A stretch of DNA of 64,000 bases from assembly GCA_964485695.1 (NCBI GenBank), contig CAZAKZ010000006.1, positions 1 through 64,000 of the forward strand. Reading direction: 5' to 3'. This document shows, in pieces, positions 36,823 through 46,237 of this stretch; position 1 is the first letter of the stretch, and the number at the start of each line of letters is the position of its first letter. This DNA is from CAZAKZ01 sp964485695 (lineage in GTDB: Bacteria; Planctomycetota; JAFGQW01). The position numbers and the translations under genes are program-made. The notes beneath the pieces were generated by a model. The model did not search any database. It saw nothing but the letters and a program-made list of their open reading frames with translations, and was not told the origin of the DNA.

Positions 36823-37971
36823 GTGAAGAGATTCTGGAACCGATACGGCACCGTGGCGCTATGGACCGCCGTCGCCGTCATGGCCGTTCTTGCTGCGCTG
36901 AAGCTCGGCATCGAGTTTCAGCGACTGATCCGGGATCCAGGCCCGACCGGAGCCATCGACCTGCTGCTTCGTCACCATGACGTTCAGTCCTGGTTCGGCG
37001 GTGTCGACGTCTACAAGTATGTCTGGACGGCGGTCTATCCCCCGGCGAGCCACGTGATCCTCTGGCCGCTTCTGGGCTGGCTGGAGGTGCCTCCGGCACG
37101 GTGGCTCTGGGCCGCCGTCACCGTGCTGGCCCTTGTGTGGTTCTCTCGCATTGCGATCCGGGAGTCCGGGACCCGTCGTCGGCCGGAACGCCTGTTCGCC
37201 GCATTGATGCTCCTCTCCATGAACGCGACGGGCGTGTGCGTGGGAAACGGCCAGATCTCCCTCCTCGTCCTCCCCCTGGTGACGGCCGCGGTGCTTGGGT
37301 TGCGACGGGGCAATGGGGGCTGGAAGGATGACCTCCTCGTCGGGCTTCTGGTCCTGGTGAGTCTGGTCAAGCCGAACCTGTCAGCGCCTTTTTTCTGGCT
37401 CGTTCTCTTTCTGCCGGGTCGGCTGCGGCCGGCCATCCTCGTTGGGATGGGATATGCAGCGCTCACCTTGTTCAGTGCAGCTTTCCAGGAGGCCGGACTC
37501 ATCCAGCTGTTCAAGGACTGGATCCGGCTGTCGAAGTCGGATTGCACACCGTATGGTTCCGCCGACCTGCACGTCCTCCTGAGATCCATCGGCCTGGAGG
37601 GCTGGATGTTTCCCGCCTCCCTCCTGGTTCTCCTCATTCACGGGGTCTGGGTCTGGTTCCATCGCCGGGCGGACATCTGGGTGTGCCTCGGTGTCACCGC
37701 GCTGGTGGCCCGGTTCTGGACCTACCACCGCCTCTACGACGATGTCCTCGTGGTGCTGCCCATGATCGCCCTGCTCAGGGCGGCCCGGTCGGCTCCCCCT
37801 GCGGGAGTGCTGCTCGCCGCCGCTGTGGCGGCCATGCTCCTGCCGGCGCGGCTACACCATATCTGGCCGCAGCCGTGGCCCCTGGTGTTCGCCTTGGCGC
37901 ACACGGCGGTATGGTTGGCGATGCTGGTCTATCTCCTCCGGTACGCCTGGAAGGAAAACAGGGCCGGCTGA
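36823..37971 (+). CDS. GT87-family (DUF2029) membrane glycosyltransferase
   Basis: 382 residues with about nine membrane helices. The first loop includes GGVDVYKYVWTAVYPPASHVILWPL, which carries the Asp and the YPP-x-PL signature of GT87, polyprenyl-phosphate-mannose-dependent alpha-mannosyltransferases of the GT-C fold. A later GNGQISLLVLPL is also a family mark. It would add sugars to lipid-linked or surface glycans on the outer face of the membrane; the donor is assumed from family knowledge. Start GTG 36823, with AAAGGAA upstream. It lies 24 bp after the caspase-like gene and may be read through from that operon. Confidence 0.82.
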   Translation: MKRFWNRYGTVALWTAVAVMAVLAALKLGIEFQRLIRDPGPTGAIDLLLRHHDVQSWFGGVDVYKYVWTAVYPPASHVILWPLLGWLEVPPARWLWAAVTVLALVWFSRIAIRESGTRRRPERLFAALMLLSMNATGVCVGNGQISLLVLPLVTAAVLGLRRGNGGWKDDLLVGLLVLVSLVKPNLSAPFFWLVLFLPGRLRPAILVGMGYAALTLFSAAFQEAGLIQLFKDWIRLSKSDCTPYGSADLHVLLRSIGLEGWMFPASLLVLLIHGVWVWFHRRADIWVCLGVTALVARFWTYHRLYDDVLVVLPMIALLRAARSAPPAGVLLAAAVAAMLLPARLHHIWPQPWPLVFALAHTAVWLAMLVYLLRYAWKENRAG

Positions 37972-38087
37972 GCGGCAAAATCCAGTATTGCCCGAAAAGG
38001 TCGTTTCCTTCCCGATCCAGGTCGGGTAAAAAAGCACCTGTCGAAACAGGGGCTGAAATGGGACGGGCATGTAGGGAGGGCGGTCCG

Positions 38088-40580
38088 ATGCACTCCGAAG
38101 AGAACGGAACTCCGGAGGAAACCCCATCCGACGCGCGGAAGAGGCGCACCACCACGCGGTTCTTCGCCATTGCCGACTCCGAGGAGCCGGGACGCTTGCC
38201 CCGCGGCCTCCTGGTCATCGCATTTAGCCTGACCATCCTGGTCCTGCTGGGCGTGATCTTCCACCAGCTCTCCGGCGTCCTGAAACCGCTCTTCATCGCG
38301 GTGTTTCTCGGCTATCTCATCATGCCCCTGCACAGGCGGCTCGTGCGGTGGCGCTTTCCGTCCATGGGTTCCTACGTCCTCATCGTCCTCGGGATTCTCA
38401 TCGTCACTTTCGGCGTATGGATGATGATGTCCAGGAGTGCCGCGCAGCTCGACCGGAAGTTACCCGTGTACGAGAAGAAGATCCGCAAGGCCAATGACTG
38501 GGTCAATGCCAAGATCGAGGTTCTTTTTAAACGCCTGAACAAGGAGCCTGCTTCAAAAGGAGACGGGAGCAGCGGCAGTGCCAAGACGGGTTCGGAGGAG
38601 CTCACAAAGACGGGGATCTCCCGGGAGGACATCACCGGTTTTGTGTGGTCCATCCTCGGCCCCTTGCGCGGATTCCTCACGTCCCTGTTCATCATCATCG
38701 TCTACCTTGCATTCCTCCTGGCTGAGGGCGAGACGTTCCACAGACGGATGAGACGGATGTTCGGCGAGGAGCGCAGTGAGGTCGCTCTCCAGGTGGTCGG
38801 GTCCATCAACCGCGCCATCTCGGAGTATATCTCGGTCAAGACCTCCATCAGCTTCCTCGTGGCCCTCCTTACGACGGTCATCCTCTGGCTCTTCGGCGTG
38901 GACTTCTTCCTCCTCTGGGGATTCCTGACGTTCCTCCTGAACTTCATCCCCTACATCGGAAGCATCGTCGCTGCGGGCCTGCCCGTCGTGCTCGCCTTTC
39001 TACAGTTCGACTCGCACTGGAGGTGGGCGGTCGTGGCCGTCCTCCTCCTGGGGGTCCAGGTCGCCACGGCCTACATCCTGGAGCCGCGCCTCACCGGCAA
39101 GCGCCTGGGCCTGAGCCCCCTCATGATCCTTCAGGTCGCGGGAATCTCAACGGCCCAGGTCTTTTACGTGGATCCGGTGGGAGGCAAGGACGCTCCGAAC
39201 GGGGGCGGAGTGACCAGCCCGTTCAAGACCATTACCTACGCCGTTTCCCGATACGCGGGCATGCCCGCCACCCTGGACCTTCGTCTGAAACCGGGCCAAT
39301 ACGATCCGACGTCCGGGGAATCCTTCCCCCTGGCCCTGCCGCCACGGACAACCATGAAGGCCGTCATCCCTGGCACCGTCATCATCCGGAAGTCGGCCAT
39401 GCAACTCTCCACGGTATTCTCGGCCGCCAACGCCGACACCCTCCGATTCGAGGACGTTTTCATCGGCTCCCCGGACCGTGGACTGCAGTGCACCAGCACG
39501 AACGCGTCCCCCCTGAACCTCACCTTGATCGGCTGCGGCATGGGAAACTCCAGGGATATCGCCCTGAACCTCACGAACACCAACGCCCAGGTGACCCTGA
39601 TCCGGTGTGACCTGGGTGGGGGCGACACCGGGCTGCGCCTGAACGTCCAAACCGGCAGCACGGTCAACCTGAGCATGGACAGCTGCATCATCAAGAAGGT
39701 GTGGCATGGCGTCTACGCCAACGCCGACGGCCAGGGCGCAAACATCTTCAGTGTAATCCGCGGCTGCCACTTCAACGCTCCGGGCATCAACGGCATCTAT
39801 TCCCTGACCCGCAGCGGTGGCCAGGTCGTGGACTGGATCGAGGGATGCGTCTTCTACAATTGCGGAAGTTTCACGATTCCCAACCAGGGCAACGGCCTGA
39901 AGGACCAGTGGGATGCGGCATCCTCTCCACCCATCCATGCCGTGGCCAACAACGCCTTCTACCGCAACGGCACGGACATGCCGAATTACAGCCCCACGTC
40001 CTACCTCCTGCAGAACAACCTGGTGCAGGATCCCGGCCTCGTGGGCAAGGGCGGCTCCATCACCGGTAATCCCCTGTTCGTGAACGAGGCCAAGGGCAAT
40101 TTCAGGCTGCAGCTGGCCTCGCCCTGCCGGGACCGGGGTTCCAACCAGGCCGTGACCCTCCTGGCCGATTTCGACGGCTGCCCGCGCATCGATCCGAAAT
40201 CACTGGGCGGCGCCGGGCGGGTCGACATCGGAGCCCACGAGTACTACCCCTATTACCTGTCCACCCACCCCGAACCCGCTCCCATCGGCCAGAAGGTGGA
40301 TTTCCGGTACGTGGGTCCCCCGGGATCCGTGGCATTTGTCGGCCTCGGAACCGGAATCCTCCCGATAATTCCCTTCGGCGGCGGCTTCCGGCTCCAGAAC
40401 ATGGCGCAGCTGCCCCTGGTGCCGTTGGGCGTCCTGGCTGCTGATCATTCGCTCACGGTGCCGGTCATGGTTCCGAACGCGCCGGTCATCATCGGCCTGG
40501 CCGTCTTCTGGCAGTCCGCCTATCTTCTGGGGAGCAACATCACTTTCAGCTACAACGTCTTCAGGATGACGTTCAAGTAG
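38088..40580 (+). CDS. Apparent chimera: AI-2E/PerM-family transporter joined in frame to secreted DUF1565-type beta-helix protein
   Basis: 830 residues. Residues 1-345 are an AI-2E/PerM-family membrane protein: paired N-terminal helices, the FLNFIPYIGSIVA block, and EPRLTGKRLGLSPL, which normally precedes one or two last helices. Instead, at about nucleotide 39125-39150, the sequence changes to MILQVAGISTAQ then VFYVDPVGGKDA. This looks like the end of a signal peptide followed by the start of a DUF1565 right-handed beta-helix protein (SPFKTITYAV). The helix runs to about residue 720 (FDGCPRIDPKSLGGAGRVDIGAHEY) and ends in the shared C-terminal beta domain. GGGAGGG before ATG 38088 supports that start. 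The likely origin is deletion of the transporter 3' end and the downstream gene's start. Misassembly and an internal start are alternatives. Confidence 0.75.
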   Translation: MHSEENGTPEETPSDARKRRTTTRFFAIADSEEPGRLPRGLLVIAFSLTILVLLGVIFHQLSGVLKPLFIAVFLGYLIMPLHRRLVRWRFPSMGSYVLIVLGILIVTFGVWMMMSRSAAQLDRKLPVYEKKIRKANDWVNAKIEVLFKRLNKEPASKGDGSSGSAKTGSEELTKTGISREDITGFVWSILGPLRGFLTSLFIIIVYLAFLLAEGETFHRRMRRMFGEERSEVALQVVGSINRAISEYISVKTSISFLVALLTTVILWLFGVDFFLLWGFLTFLLNFIPYIGSIVAAGLPVVLAFLQFDSHWRWAVVAVLLLGVQVATAYILEPRLTGKRLGLSPLMILQVAGISTAQVFYVDPVGGKDAPNGGGVTSPFKTITYAVSRYAGMPATLDLRLKPGQYDPTSGESFPLALPPRTTMKAVIPGTVIIRKSAMQLSTVFSAANADTLRFEDVFIGSPDRGLQCTSTNASPLNLTLIGCGMGNSRDIALNLTNTNAQVTLIRCDLGGGDTGLRLNVQTGSTVNLSMDSCIIKKVWHGVYANADGQGANIFSVIRGCHFNAPGINGIYSLTRSGGQVVDWIEGCVFYNCGSFTIPNQGNGLKDQWDAASSPPIHAVANNAFYRNGTDMPNYSPTSYLLQNNLVQDPGLVGKGGSITGNPLFVNEAKGNFRLQLASPCRDRGSNQAVTLLADFDGCPRIDPKSLGGAGRVDIGAHEYYPYYLSTHPEPAPIGQKVDFRYVGPPGSVAFVGLGTGILPIIPFGGGFRLQNMAQLPLVPLGVLAADHSLTVPVMVPNAPVIIGLAVFWQSAYLLGSNITFSYNVFRMTFK

Positions 40581-40587
40581 CTGCTGC

Positions 40588-42024
40588 TCACTGCAGATGA
40601 TGAACCGTCGAGTATCCAAACGCCATCACACCGCCGCTCGAGAGTTCCTGGAGTACAACGGACACGCTCGGTTCCGCGATGGGCCGGAGCAGGGTGGATC
40701 CGGCGCCCGTGAGGCGTTCGGGCGTCCGGTCCGGAAAGCCGGACATGTAGTTACTGCCGCCGGCGACGACGATGGACCCGTCGGCCAGCACCACCGGGTT
40801 GAAGTGGCTCCGGGGATGTCTCATGCGAATGGGGAGCAGCCAGGATCTCATGGCGAGGCCGGAGAAGAGCTCCAGGTCCGTGCTCCCCATGAAATTGGTT
40901 CCGTTGCCGCCCAGGATGAGGGCGTCGGTGGCGCTCACCCGGACCATGGCGTGGGCGTACCGGGGGCGGGACATCTTTCCCCACGGGTAGAACTGGTGGG
41001 TCTGGAGCAGGAAGAGCTCGGCATCGTCCATGGCGTTCATGTTCTTGTCCTGGCCGCCGGTGATGAGCACGGCGCCCACCGCGGGGAAGGCCACGGCGGA
41101 TGCGTACTGGCGCGCCTTGTTCATGTCGGGCAGGGTGATGAACTTCCGGTTCCGGGCGTCGTAGAGCACGGCCTTGGCCGAGGTCTTTCCGGTCGTACCG
41201 TTGTAGCCGCCCGCGATGAGGACGTATTCGTGGCCTGAACCGGGCGCCCGGACCACCGTCGCCGAATGGGCGTACCTGTCGGAGGGTACGGGACCGAGGC
41301 TCTTGAAGGACCTCGTTGTCGGGTCGTAGAACTCGGCGGTGGGATTCGAGGAGTTGAAGTCTCCGCCTACCACCAGGACCGTGCCGTCGCTGAGGGCCCG
41401 GGCCACGTGGCCGGCGCGCGTGGTGGTCATGCTGCCCACCTGGAGGAAGGTGATCTTGAATGGATCGTAGATCCACGCGTCACTGCGCGCCATGGGGACG
41501 CATCCTCCGGCGAATCCCCCGCAGAAGAGCACGTTGCCGTCCTTCATGAGAGCCCGAGCGTGACCGCCGCCGGGGCCGAAAGGAAGGGACGACGCGAGCG
41601 CCTTCTGGACGAACCTGCGCTTCTGGTTCGGGGCGATGTTCCACAAGCATACAGGGGAATAGCTCCGTCCCCAGTTGCTGTCGGTCACCTCGCCCATGAG
41701 GTAGATGGGCAGGCCGATGAGGCTGTTCGAGGGGGGCACCCACACCCTGACCGACGTATTGCCCTGGGAATCGATGTTCCCGACGGACAGGAGGTGGATG
41801 GGAGGGAGGAGCGGGGGCCATCCCGGCACCAAGCTGTATCCGTTGGAGAAGACGAGGGTGTAAGGGACGTTCTGGCCCGGGTACTTGAGGTTGATGACCG
41901 CCATTTCACCCACGGCCCCGCCCGCGCCGATCCAGACGCTGGGCGCCGGCAGGGGCGGGGCGCCCGCCTCGGCGTGAGCCACGACTGCGAGAATCAAAAG
42001 AATGGGAAGGAGTTTCCTGTTCAT
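40588..42024 (-). CDS. Secreted kelch-repeat beta-propeller protein
   Basis: 478 residues with a signal peptide (MNRKLLPILLILAVVAHAEA). Residues about 25-130 form the same small beta domain found at the C-termini of other exported proteins here (DSQGNTSVRVWVPPSNSLIGLP), placed N-terminally in this case. From about 150 on there are about six kelch-type blades (ALSDGTVLVVGGDFNSSNPTAEFYDP, RYAHSATVVRAPGSGHEYVLIAGGYN, ALILGGNGT), each with the GG pair and spaced aromatic residues. No catalytic residues are obvious. ATG 42024 is preceded by GGAGGAAATC; upstream in-frame ATGs add only non-conserved sequence. It is tail-to-tail with the chimeric gene (7-bp gap). Confidence 0.87.
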   Translation of the reverse strand: MNRKLLPILLILAVVAHAEAGAPPLPAPSVWIGAGGAVGEMAVINLKYPGQNVPYTLVFSNGYSLVPGWPPLLPPIHLLSVGNIDSQGNTSVRVWVPPSNSLIGLPIYLMGEVTDSNWGRSYSPVCLWNIAPNQKRRFVQKALASSLPFGPGGGHARALMKDGNVLFCGGFAGGCVPMARSDAWIYDPFKITFLQVGSMTTTRAGHVARALSDGTVLVVGGDFNSSNPTAEFYDPTTRSFKSLGPVPSDRYAHSATVVRAPGSGHEYVLIAGGYNGTTGKTSAKAVLYDARNRKFITLPDMNKARQYASAVAFPAVGAVLITGGQDKNMNAMDDAELFLLQTHQFYPWGKMSRPRYAHAMVRVSATDALILGGNGTNFMGSTDLELFSGLAMRSWLLPIRMRHPRSHFNPVVLADGSIVVAGGSNYMSGFPDRTPERLTGAGSTLLRPIAEPSVSVVLQELSSGGVMAFGYSTVHHLQ

Positions 42025-42242
42025 CGTACGATTTCCTCCGTGAATGGATCGGTGTCCCCATTCAGTGGATGGAGCAAGAGCCTGTCGCGTTTCGGATCTC
42101 ATCAAGATAGACATGGAAATTCGGCCCTGCTCACCCCGGATTATTGGCAAGTATACCCCGGGATCGGGGGGGAGGCAATACTCCATGAACTTCAAGGCCG
42201 GTGGGATTATACTTTGCCGCCCCCAACGACCCGGAATCGGAC

Positions 42243-44906
42243 ATGACACCCCCTGAAACGGAACCCATCGACGATCGGATCCTGGGCCGGCTCCTGGACC
42301 GGGTGGAGAGACCCGGCCGCTACATCGGCGGCGAGCTCAACCAGGTGAAGAAGGACCCGGCCGGGATGAAGGTGCGCATCTGCCTGGCGTTTCCTGACGC
42401 CTATGAGATCGGCATGTCTCACCTCGGTCTCCGGATCCTCTACGAGGTCTTGAACCATCGCGACACCCTCTACGCGGAGCGGGTCTACTGTCCGTTTCCC
42501 GACATGGAAGCGCGCATGCGGGAGGCCGGCGTTTTGCTCCACTCCCTGGAGACCCGCACCCCGCTCCGGGACTTCGACGTGGTCGGCTTCTCCCTCCAGT
42601 CGGAGATGACCCTCACCAACGTCCTCACCATGCTGGACCTCGGCGGCATCCCCCTCCACCGCGTGGACCGCACCGACCCGGATCCCCTCGTCGTGGCCGG
42701 CGGGCCGGTGGCGTTCAACCCGGAGCCGTCCAGCGACTTCTTCGACGCCTACCTCATCGGTGACGGCGAGGAGGTGCTGCCCCGATTCCTGGAGACCTAC
42801 GAAGAGCTGAAGGCGGCCGGTATCGGTCGCGCCGAGCGCCTCGCCCGCCTCGCCACTACCCTGGAGGGCGTCTACGTGCCCGCCCTCTACGATACCCGGA
42901 AGGACGAGCGCACCGGTTTCATCCACGTGGTCCCCACGGGCGACGCGCCGTTTCCGGTGAAGAAGGCCCTGGTGAAGGACCTGGGTCGATTCCCCTTCCC
43001 CGCCGAGACCCTGGTGCCCCGGTCGAACATCGTCCACGACCGGGTGGCCGTGGAGATCGCCCGGGGCTGCACCGGGGGATGTCGGTTCTGCCAGGCCGGT
43101 ATCGTCTATCGTCCCCAGCGCGAGCGGACGCCCGGGTCCATCGTGGAGACCCTCCTCAAGGGCCTCGACGCCACCGGCTTCGACGAGGCCTCGCTGACGG
43201 CGCTTTCCACCGCCGACTACTCCTGTATCACGCCCCTGGCCCGGGCCGTCATGGCGAATCTCGAGTCCCGGCGTGTGGCCATGTCGGTGTCATCGCTTCG
43301 GGTCTACGGCGTCACCGAAGACCTGGCCACCGAGATCGCCCGGGTGCGGAAGACGGGATTCACCATCGCCCCCGAGGCGGGCACCCAGCGGCTGCGCGAC
43401 GTCATCAACAAGGGCGTCACCGACGACGACATCCGCACCGCCGCCGAGATCGCCTTCTCCGGCGGCTGGAACCGCATCAAGCTCTACTTCATGATCGGCC
43501 TGCCCACCGAGACCGACGAGGACGTGGAGGGCATCGTGGATACCGCGGCCCGGGTGTTGAACCTCGGCCGGGACCTGGGTGCGCGGGGGATCAAGGTGGT
43601 GGTGTCCGTGTCCTCCCTGGTGCCCAAGGCGTGGTCCACGTTCCAGTGGGTGGGTTTCGACGGCGTCGAGACCCTGATGCGGAAGCAGGATCTGCTCCGG
43701 CGCCGATTCCGGCGCCGGCGGGGCATCGAGTTCAAGTACCACGATGCGCGGGTGTCCCGGGTGGAGGCCATCTACTCCCGGGGCGACCGCCGCCTGGGCC
43801 GGGTCACCGAGACCGCCTGGCGCCTGGGGGCGCGGTTCGACGAGTGGAGCGATCTGTTCCGGGGGGACCTGTGGAACGAGGCCCTCGCGGCCTGCGGCGT
43901 GGATGGGGAGGCGTTCCTTGGCGCCCTGGACCCGGAAGCGGATCTTGTCTGGGATCACATCCATGCCCGGGTGGAAAAAGCGCACCTGGCAAAGGACCTC
44001 GAGCGGGGCCTCGCGTCGCGATCCAGACCCGCGTGCGGGAAACCGGTCTCGCCGGACCGGCGCCACACCCTGGTCTGCCATGGCTGCGGCGCCGACTGCG
44101 ACCTGGAGGCCGTGGCCCGGGATCGCGAGCGGTCCGGCAAGGAGGCGGCGGCGCTGATCGAGGCCGCGCCGACTCCGGAGTCAGCGCCTCCCGCCAGGCC
44201 GCCCTTTGATCCGACGCCCGGGCCGCTCCATGGCTTCCGGGTGTGCTACTCCAAGACCGGTCTGTCGCGCTACCTCTCCCACCTGGAGGTGACCCGCCTC
44301 ATTCACCGCACGGGCAACCGCATCCACTGGCCGGTGGCCTACACGGGCGGATATCACCCGCATCCGAGGATTTCCTTTGGACCGGCGCTGTCGGTGGGGG
44401 TCGAGGGAGAGCGGGAATATTTCGACGTGGATCTCACCGAGAACTGGGATCCAGGCACGATTCTAGAGAAGATGAACGCTGCCCTCCACGAGGGATTCCG
44501 GGTCCATGCGGTGCGCCGCCTTCCGGCGGGTGTGGGAGCCGTGGAGGGGCTGGTGGAGAGGATGGTCTTCAGGGTGCGGCTGCCGGCCGGGGCTGCAGAC
44601 GGATTTTCTCGCCGCCTCGAGGCGAAACTCCAGGAAGACGCGTGGACCGTCTCCCGCACGCACAAGGGGAAGACGAGGTCCCTGGACGTGCTGCCCATGA
44701 TCGCGGCATCCGAGGTCTCGGAAACGGTGGACGCCGTGGACTGGACCCTTACGCTCCGGGCCGCGGACGGCCGGTGGGTGAAGCCGCGCGCCCTGGTGGA
44801 GTCCCTGTTCGGCGAGTGGCCGGACGACACGCGCATCACCCGCGTGGACATGGGCCGCGTGGTGGAGGGACGGTTTCTCACGCCCATGGAGGTGCCCGAG
44901 CCATGA
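42243..44906 (+). CDS. TIGR03960-type radical SAM protein fused to DUF2344 (TIGR03936) domain
   Basis: 887 residues. The N-terminal cobalamin-binding-like Rossmann region (PDAYEIGMSHLGLRILYEVLN, DVVGFSLQSEMT) leads into a radical SAM barrel whose cluster motif is ARGCTGGCRFCQ (CxxxCxxC, about residue 280). FTIAPEAGTQRLRDVINKG and FMIGLPTETDEDV are barrel hallmarks. From about 655 the DUF2344 domain (LSRYLSHLEVTRLIHR, GGYHPHPRISFGPALSVG) is fused; in other bacteria it is often a separate gene beside it. The exact reaction is unknown, though the family commonly neighbours ribosome or RNA-modification genes. It starts a three-gene operon; its stop overlaps the mtaB ATG. Confidence 0.92.
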   Translation: MTPPETEPIDDRILGRLLDRVERPGRYIGGELNQVKKDPAGMKVRICLAFPDAYEIGMSHLGLRILYEVLNHRDTLYAERVYCPFPDMEARMREAGVLLHSLETRTPLRDFDVVGFSLQSEMTLTNVLTMLDLGGIPLHRVDRTDPDPLVVAGGPVAFNPEPSSDFFDAYLIGDGEEVLPRFLETYEELKAAGIGRAERLARLATTLEGVYVPALYDTRKDERTGFIHVVPTGDAPFPVKKALVKDLGRFPFPAETLVPRSNIVHDRVAVEIARGCTGGCRFCQAGIVYRPQRERTPGSIVETLLKGLDATGFDEASLTALSTADYSCITPLARAVMANLESRRVAMSVSSLRVYGVTEDLATEIARVRKTGFTIAPEAGTQRLRDVINKGVTDDDIRTAAEIAFSGGWNRIKLYFMIGLPTETDEDVEGIVDTAARVLNLGRDLGARGIKVVVSVSSLVPKAWSTFQWVGFDGVETLMRKQDLLRRRFRRRRGIEFKYHDARVSRVEAIYSRGDRRLGRVTETAWRLGARFDEWSDLFRGDLWNEALAACGVDGEAFLGALDPEADLVWDHIHARVEKAHLAKDLERGLASRSRPACGKPVSPDRRHTLVCHGCGADCDLEAVARDRERSGKEAAALIEAAPTPESAPPARPPFDPTPGPLHGFRVCYSKTGLSRYLSHLEVTRLIHRTGNRIHWPVAYTGGYHPHPRISFGPALSVGVEGEREYFDVDLTENWDPGTILEKMNAALHEGFRVHAVRRLPAGVGAVEGLVERMVFRVRLPAGAADGFSRRLEAKLQEDAWTVSRTHKGKTRSLDVLPMIAASEVSETVDAVDWTLTLRAADGRWVKPRALVESLFGEWPDDTRITRVDMGRVVEGRFLTPMEVPEP

Positions 44907-46237
44907 TGGATGCCCCGGGGCCCAGGCGCGTCTCCTTCCACACCCTCGGGTGCCGCCTCAACCAGGCCGAGACCGCGCTCATGGCGGAGAAGTTCCGCAC
45001 CAAGGGCTACGTCCTCACGGACCACGGCACGCCGGTGGAGGTGGCGGTGATCCACACCTGCACGGTGACGGATCGGGCCGACGCCCGGTGCCGTCACGCG
45101 ATCCGGAAGATCCGCAAGCGATCGCCCGGCGCCCTCATCTGCGCCGTGGGCTGCCTCTCCCAGTCCGATCCGGATCAGGTGGCCGCTGTCCGGGGCGTGG
45201 ACCTGGTGGTAGGTAACGAACGGAAGTACGACCTGGCCGACCTCCTCGAGACCCACGTCCGGGGCGGGGACGCGGCCGTTCACGTGTCACGGCGGCCGGA
45301 CTTGAACGTGCCCTCCTACCCGGAGGCCGGGTATCACGTCCGCGCCACCCGGGCCAACATCAAGGTCCAGGACGGCTGCGCCTTCGCCTGCACCTACTGT
45401 CCGCTGCCGCGGATCCGGGGCCGACCCCGGTCCAGGCCCCTGGACGAAATTCTGGCCGAGGGCCGCGCGCTGGTCCGGCGCGGACACCGGGAACTGGTGG
45501 TCACCGGCGTCAACATCGGCACCTACCGGCACGAGACGTTTTGCCTGAGCCACCTGGCCCGGGCGCTGTCCGAGATTCCCGGCCTGGCACGCGTGCGCAT
45601 CTCCTCCATCGAGCCCACCACCATCGAGGACGAGCTCCTGGAGTGGATGGCCGTCTCCCCCAGGGCTTGCCGGCATCTTCACGTGCCGCTGCAATCCGGG
45701 GACGACGGCGTGCTCGAGCGCATGCGGCGGTTCTACACCACGGCCGAATACACGGCCTTCGTGAAGAAGGCCCTGGCTCTCGTGCCCGGTCTCGGCCTCG
45801 GCACCGACGTCATCGTCGGATTCCCCGGCGAGACCGAGGCGGAGTACCGGAACTCGAGGCGCTTCGTTTCCTCGCTGCCCTTCACCTATCTCCACGTATT
45901 CTCCTACTCGGACCGGAGGAAGACCGCATCGGCCCGGTATGACGGGAAGGTGGACCGGGCGACGGTCAAGGCCCGGTCGGCGGATCTGCGGGCTCTGGCC
46001 CTGGAGAAGAAGCAGGCCTTCTTCCGGGCGCACCTGGGCCGCGAGGTGGAAGTGCTCATGGAGACCGTGGACGAGGACGGCCTCCGGAAGGGCCTCACCT
46101 CGTCCTACCTCAGGGTGGGCGTGAAACCCTCGGCCGCGGGGGAGAACGACCGGGTCCGGGTACGTCTCACTTCAGCCGAGGAGGATTTCTGCCGCGGCGA
46201 GGTGGTCGGAATCGTGGAAGCGGGGGCCGGGTCGTGA
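44903..46237 (+). CDS. mtaB: tRNA (N6-threonylcarbamoyladenosine37-C2)-methylthiotransferase MtaB
   Basis: 444-residue radical SAM methylthiotransferase that converts t6A to ms2t6A at position 37 of ANN-decoding tRNAs. The UPF0004 domain opens FHTLGCRLNQAETALM with the first cluster Cys; the others lie in HTCTVT and AVGCLSQ. The radical SAM motif is DGCAFACTYCPLPRIRG. HVPLQSGDDGVLERMRR and the TRAM-like C-terminus complete the family layout. It begins at ATG 44903 (ATGATG) in the stop of the previous gene (ATGA overlap). Its own stop is overlapped by the miaB GTG. LNQAE, not MNEYD, separates it from MiaB. Confidence 0.93.
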   Translation: MMDAPGPRRVSFHTLGCRLNQAETALMAEKFRTKGYVLTDHGTPVEVAVIHTCTVTDRADARCRHAIRKIRKRSPGALICAVGCLSQSDPDQVAAVRGVDLVVGNERKYDLADLLETHVRGGDAAVHVSRRPDLNVPSYPEAGYHVRATRANIKVQDGCAFACTYCPLPRIRGRPRSRPLDEILAEGRALVRRGHRELVVTGVNIGTYRHETFCLSHLARALSEIPGLARVRISSIEPTTIEDELLEWMAVSPRACRHLHVPLQSGDDGVLERMRRFYTTAEYTAFVKKALALVPGLGLGTDVIVGFPGETEAEYRNSRRFVSSLPFTYLHVFSYSDRRKTASARYDGKVDRATVKARSADLRALALEKKQAFFRAHLGREVEVLMETVDEDGLRKGLTSSYLRVGVKPSAAGENDRVRVRLTSAEEDFCRGEVVGIVEAGAGS

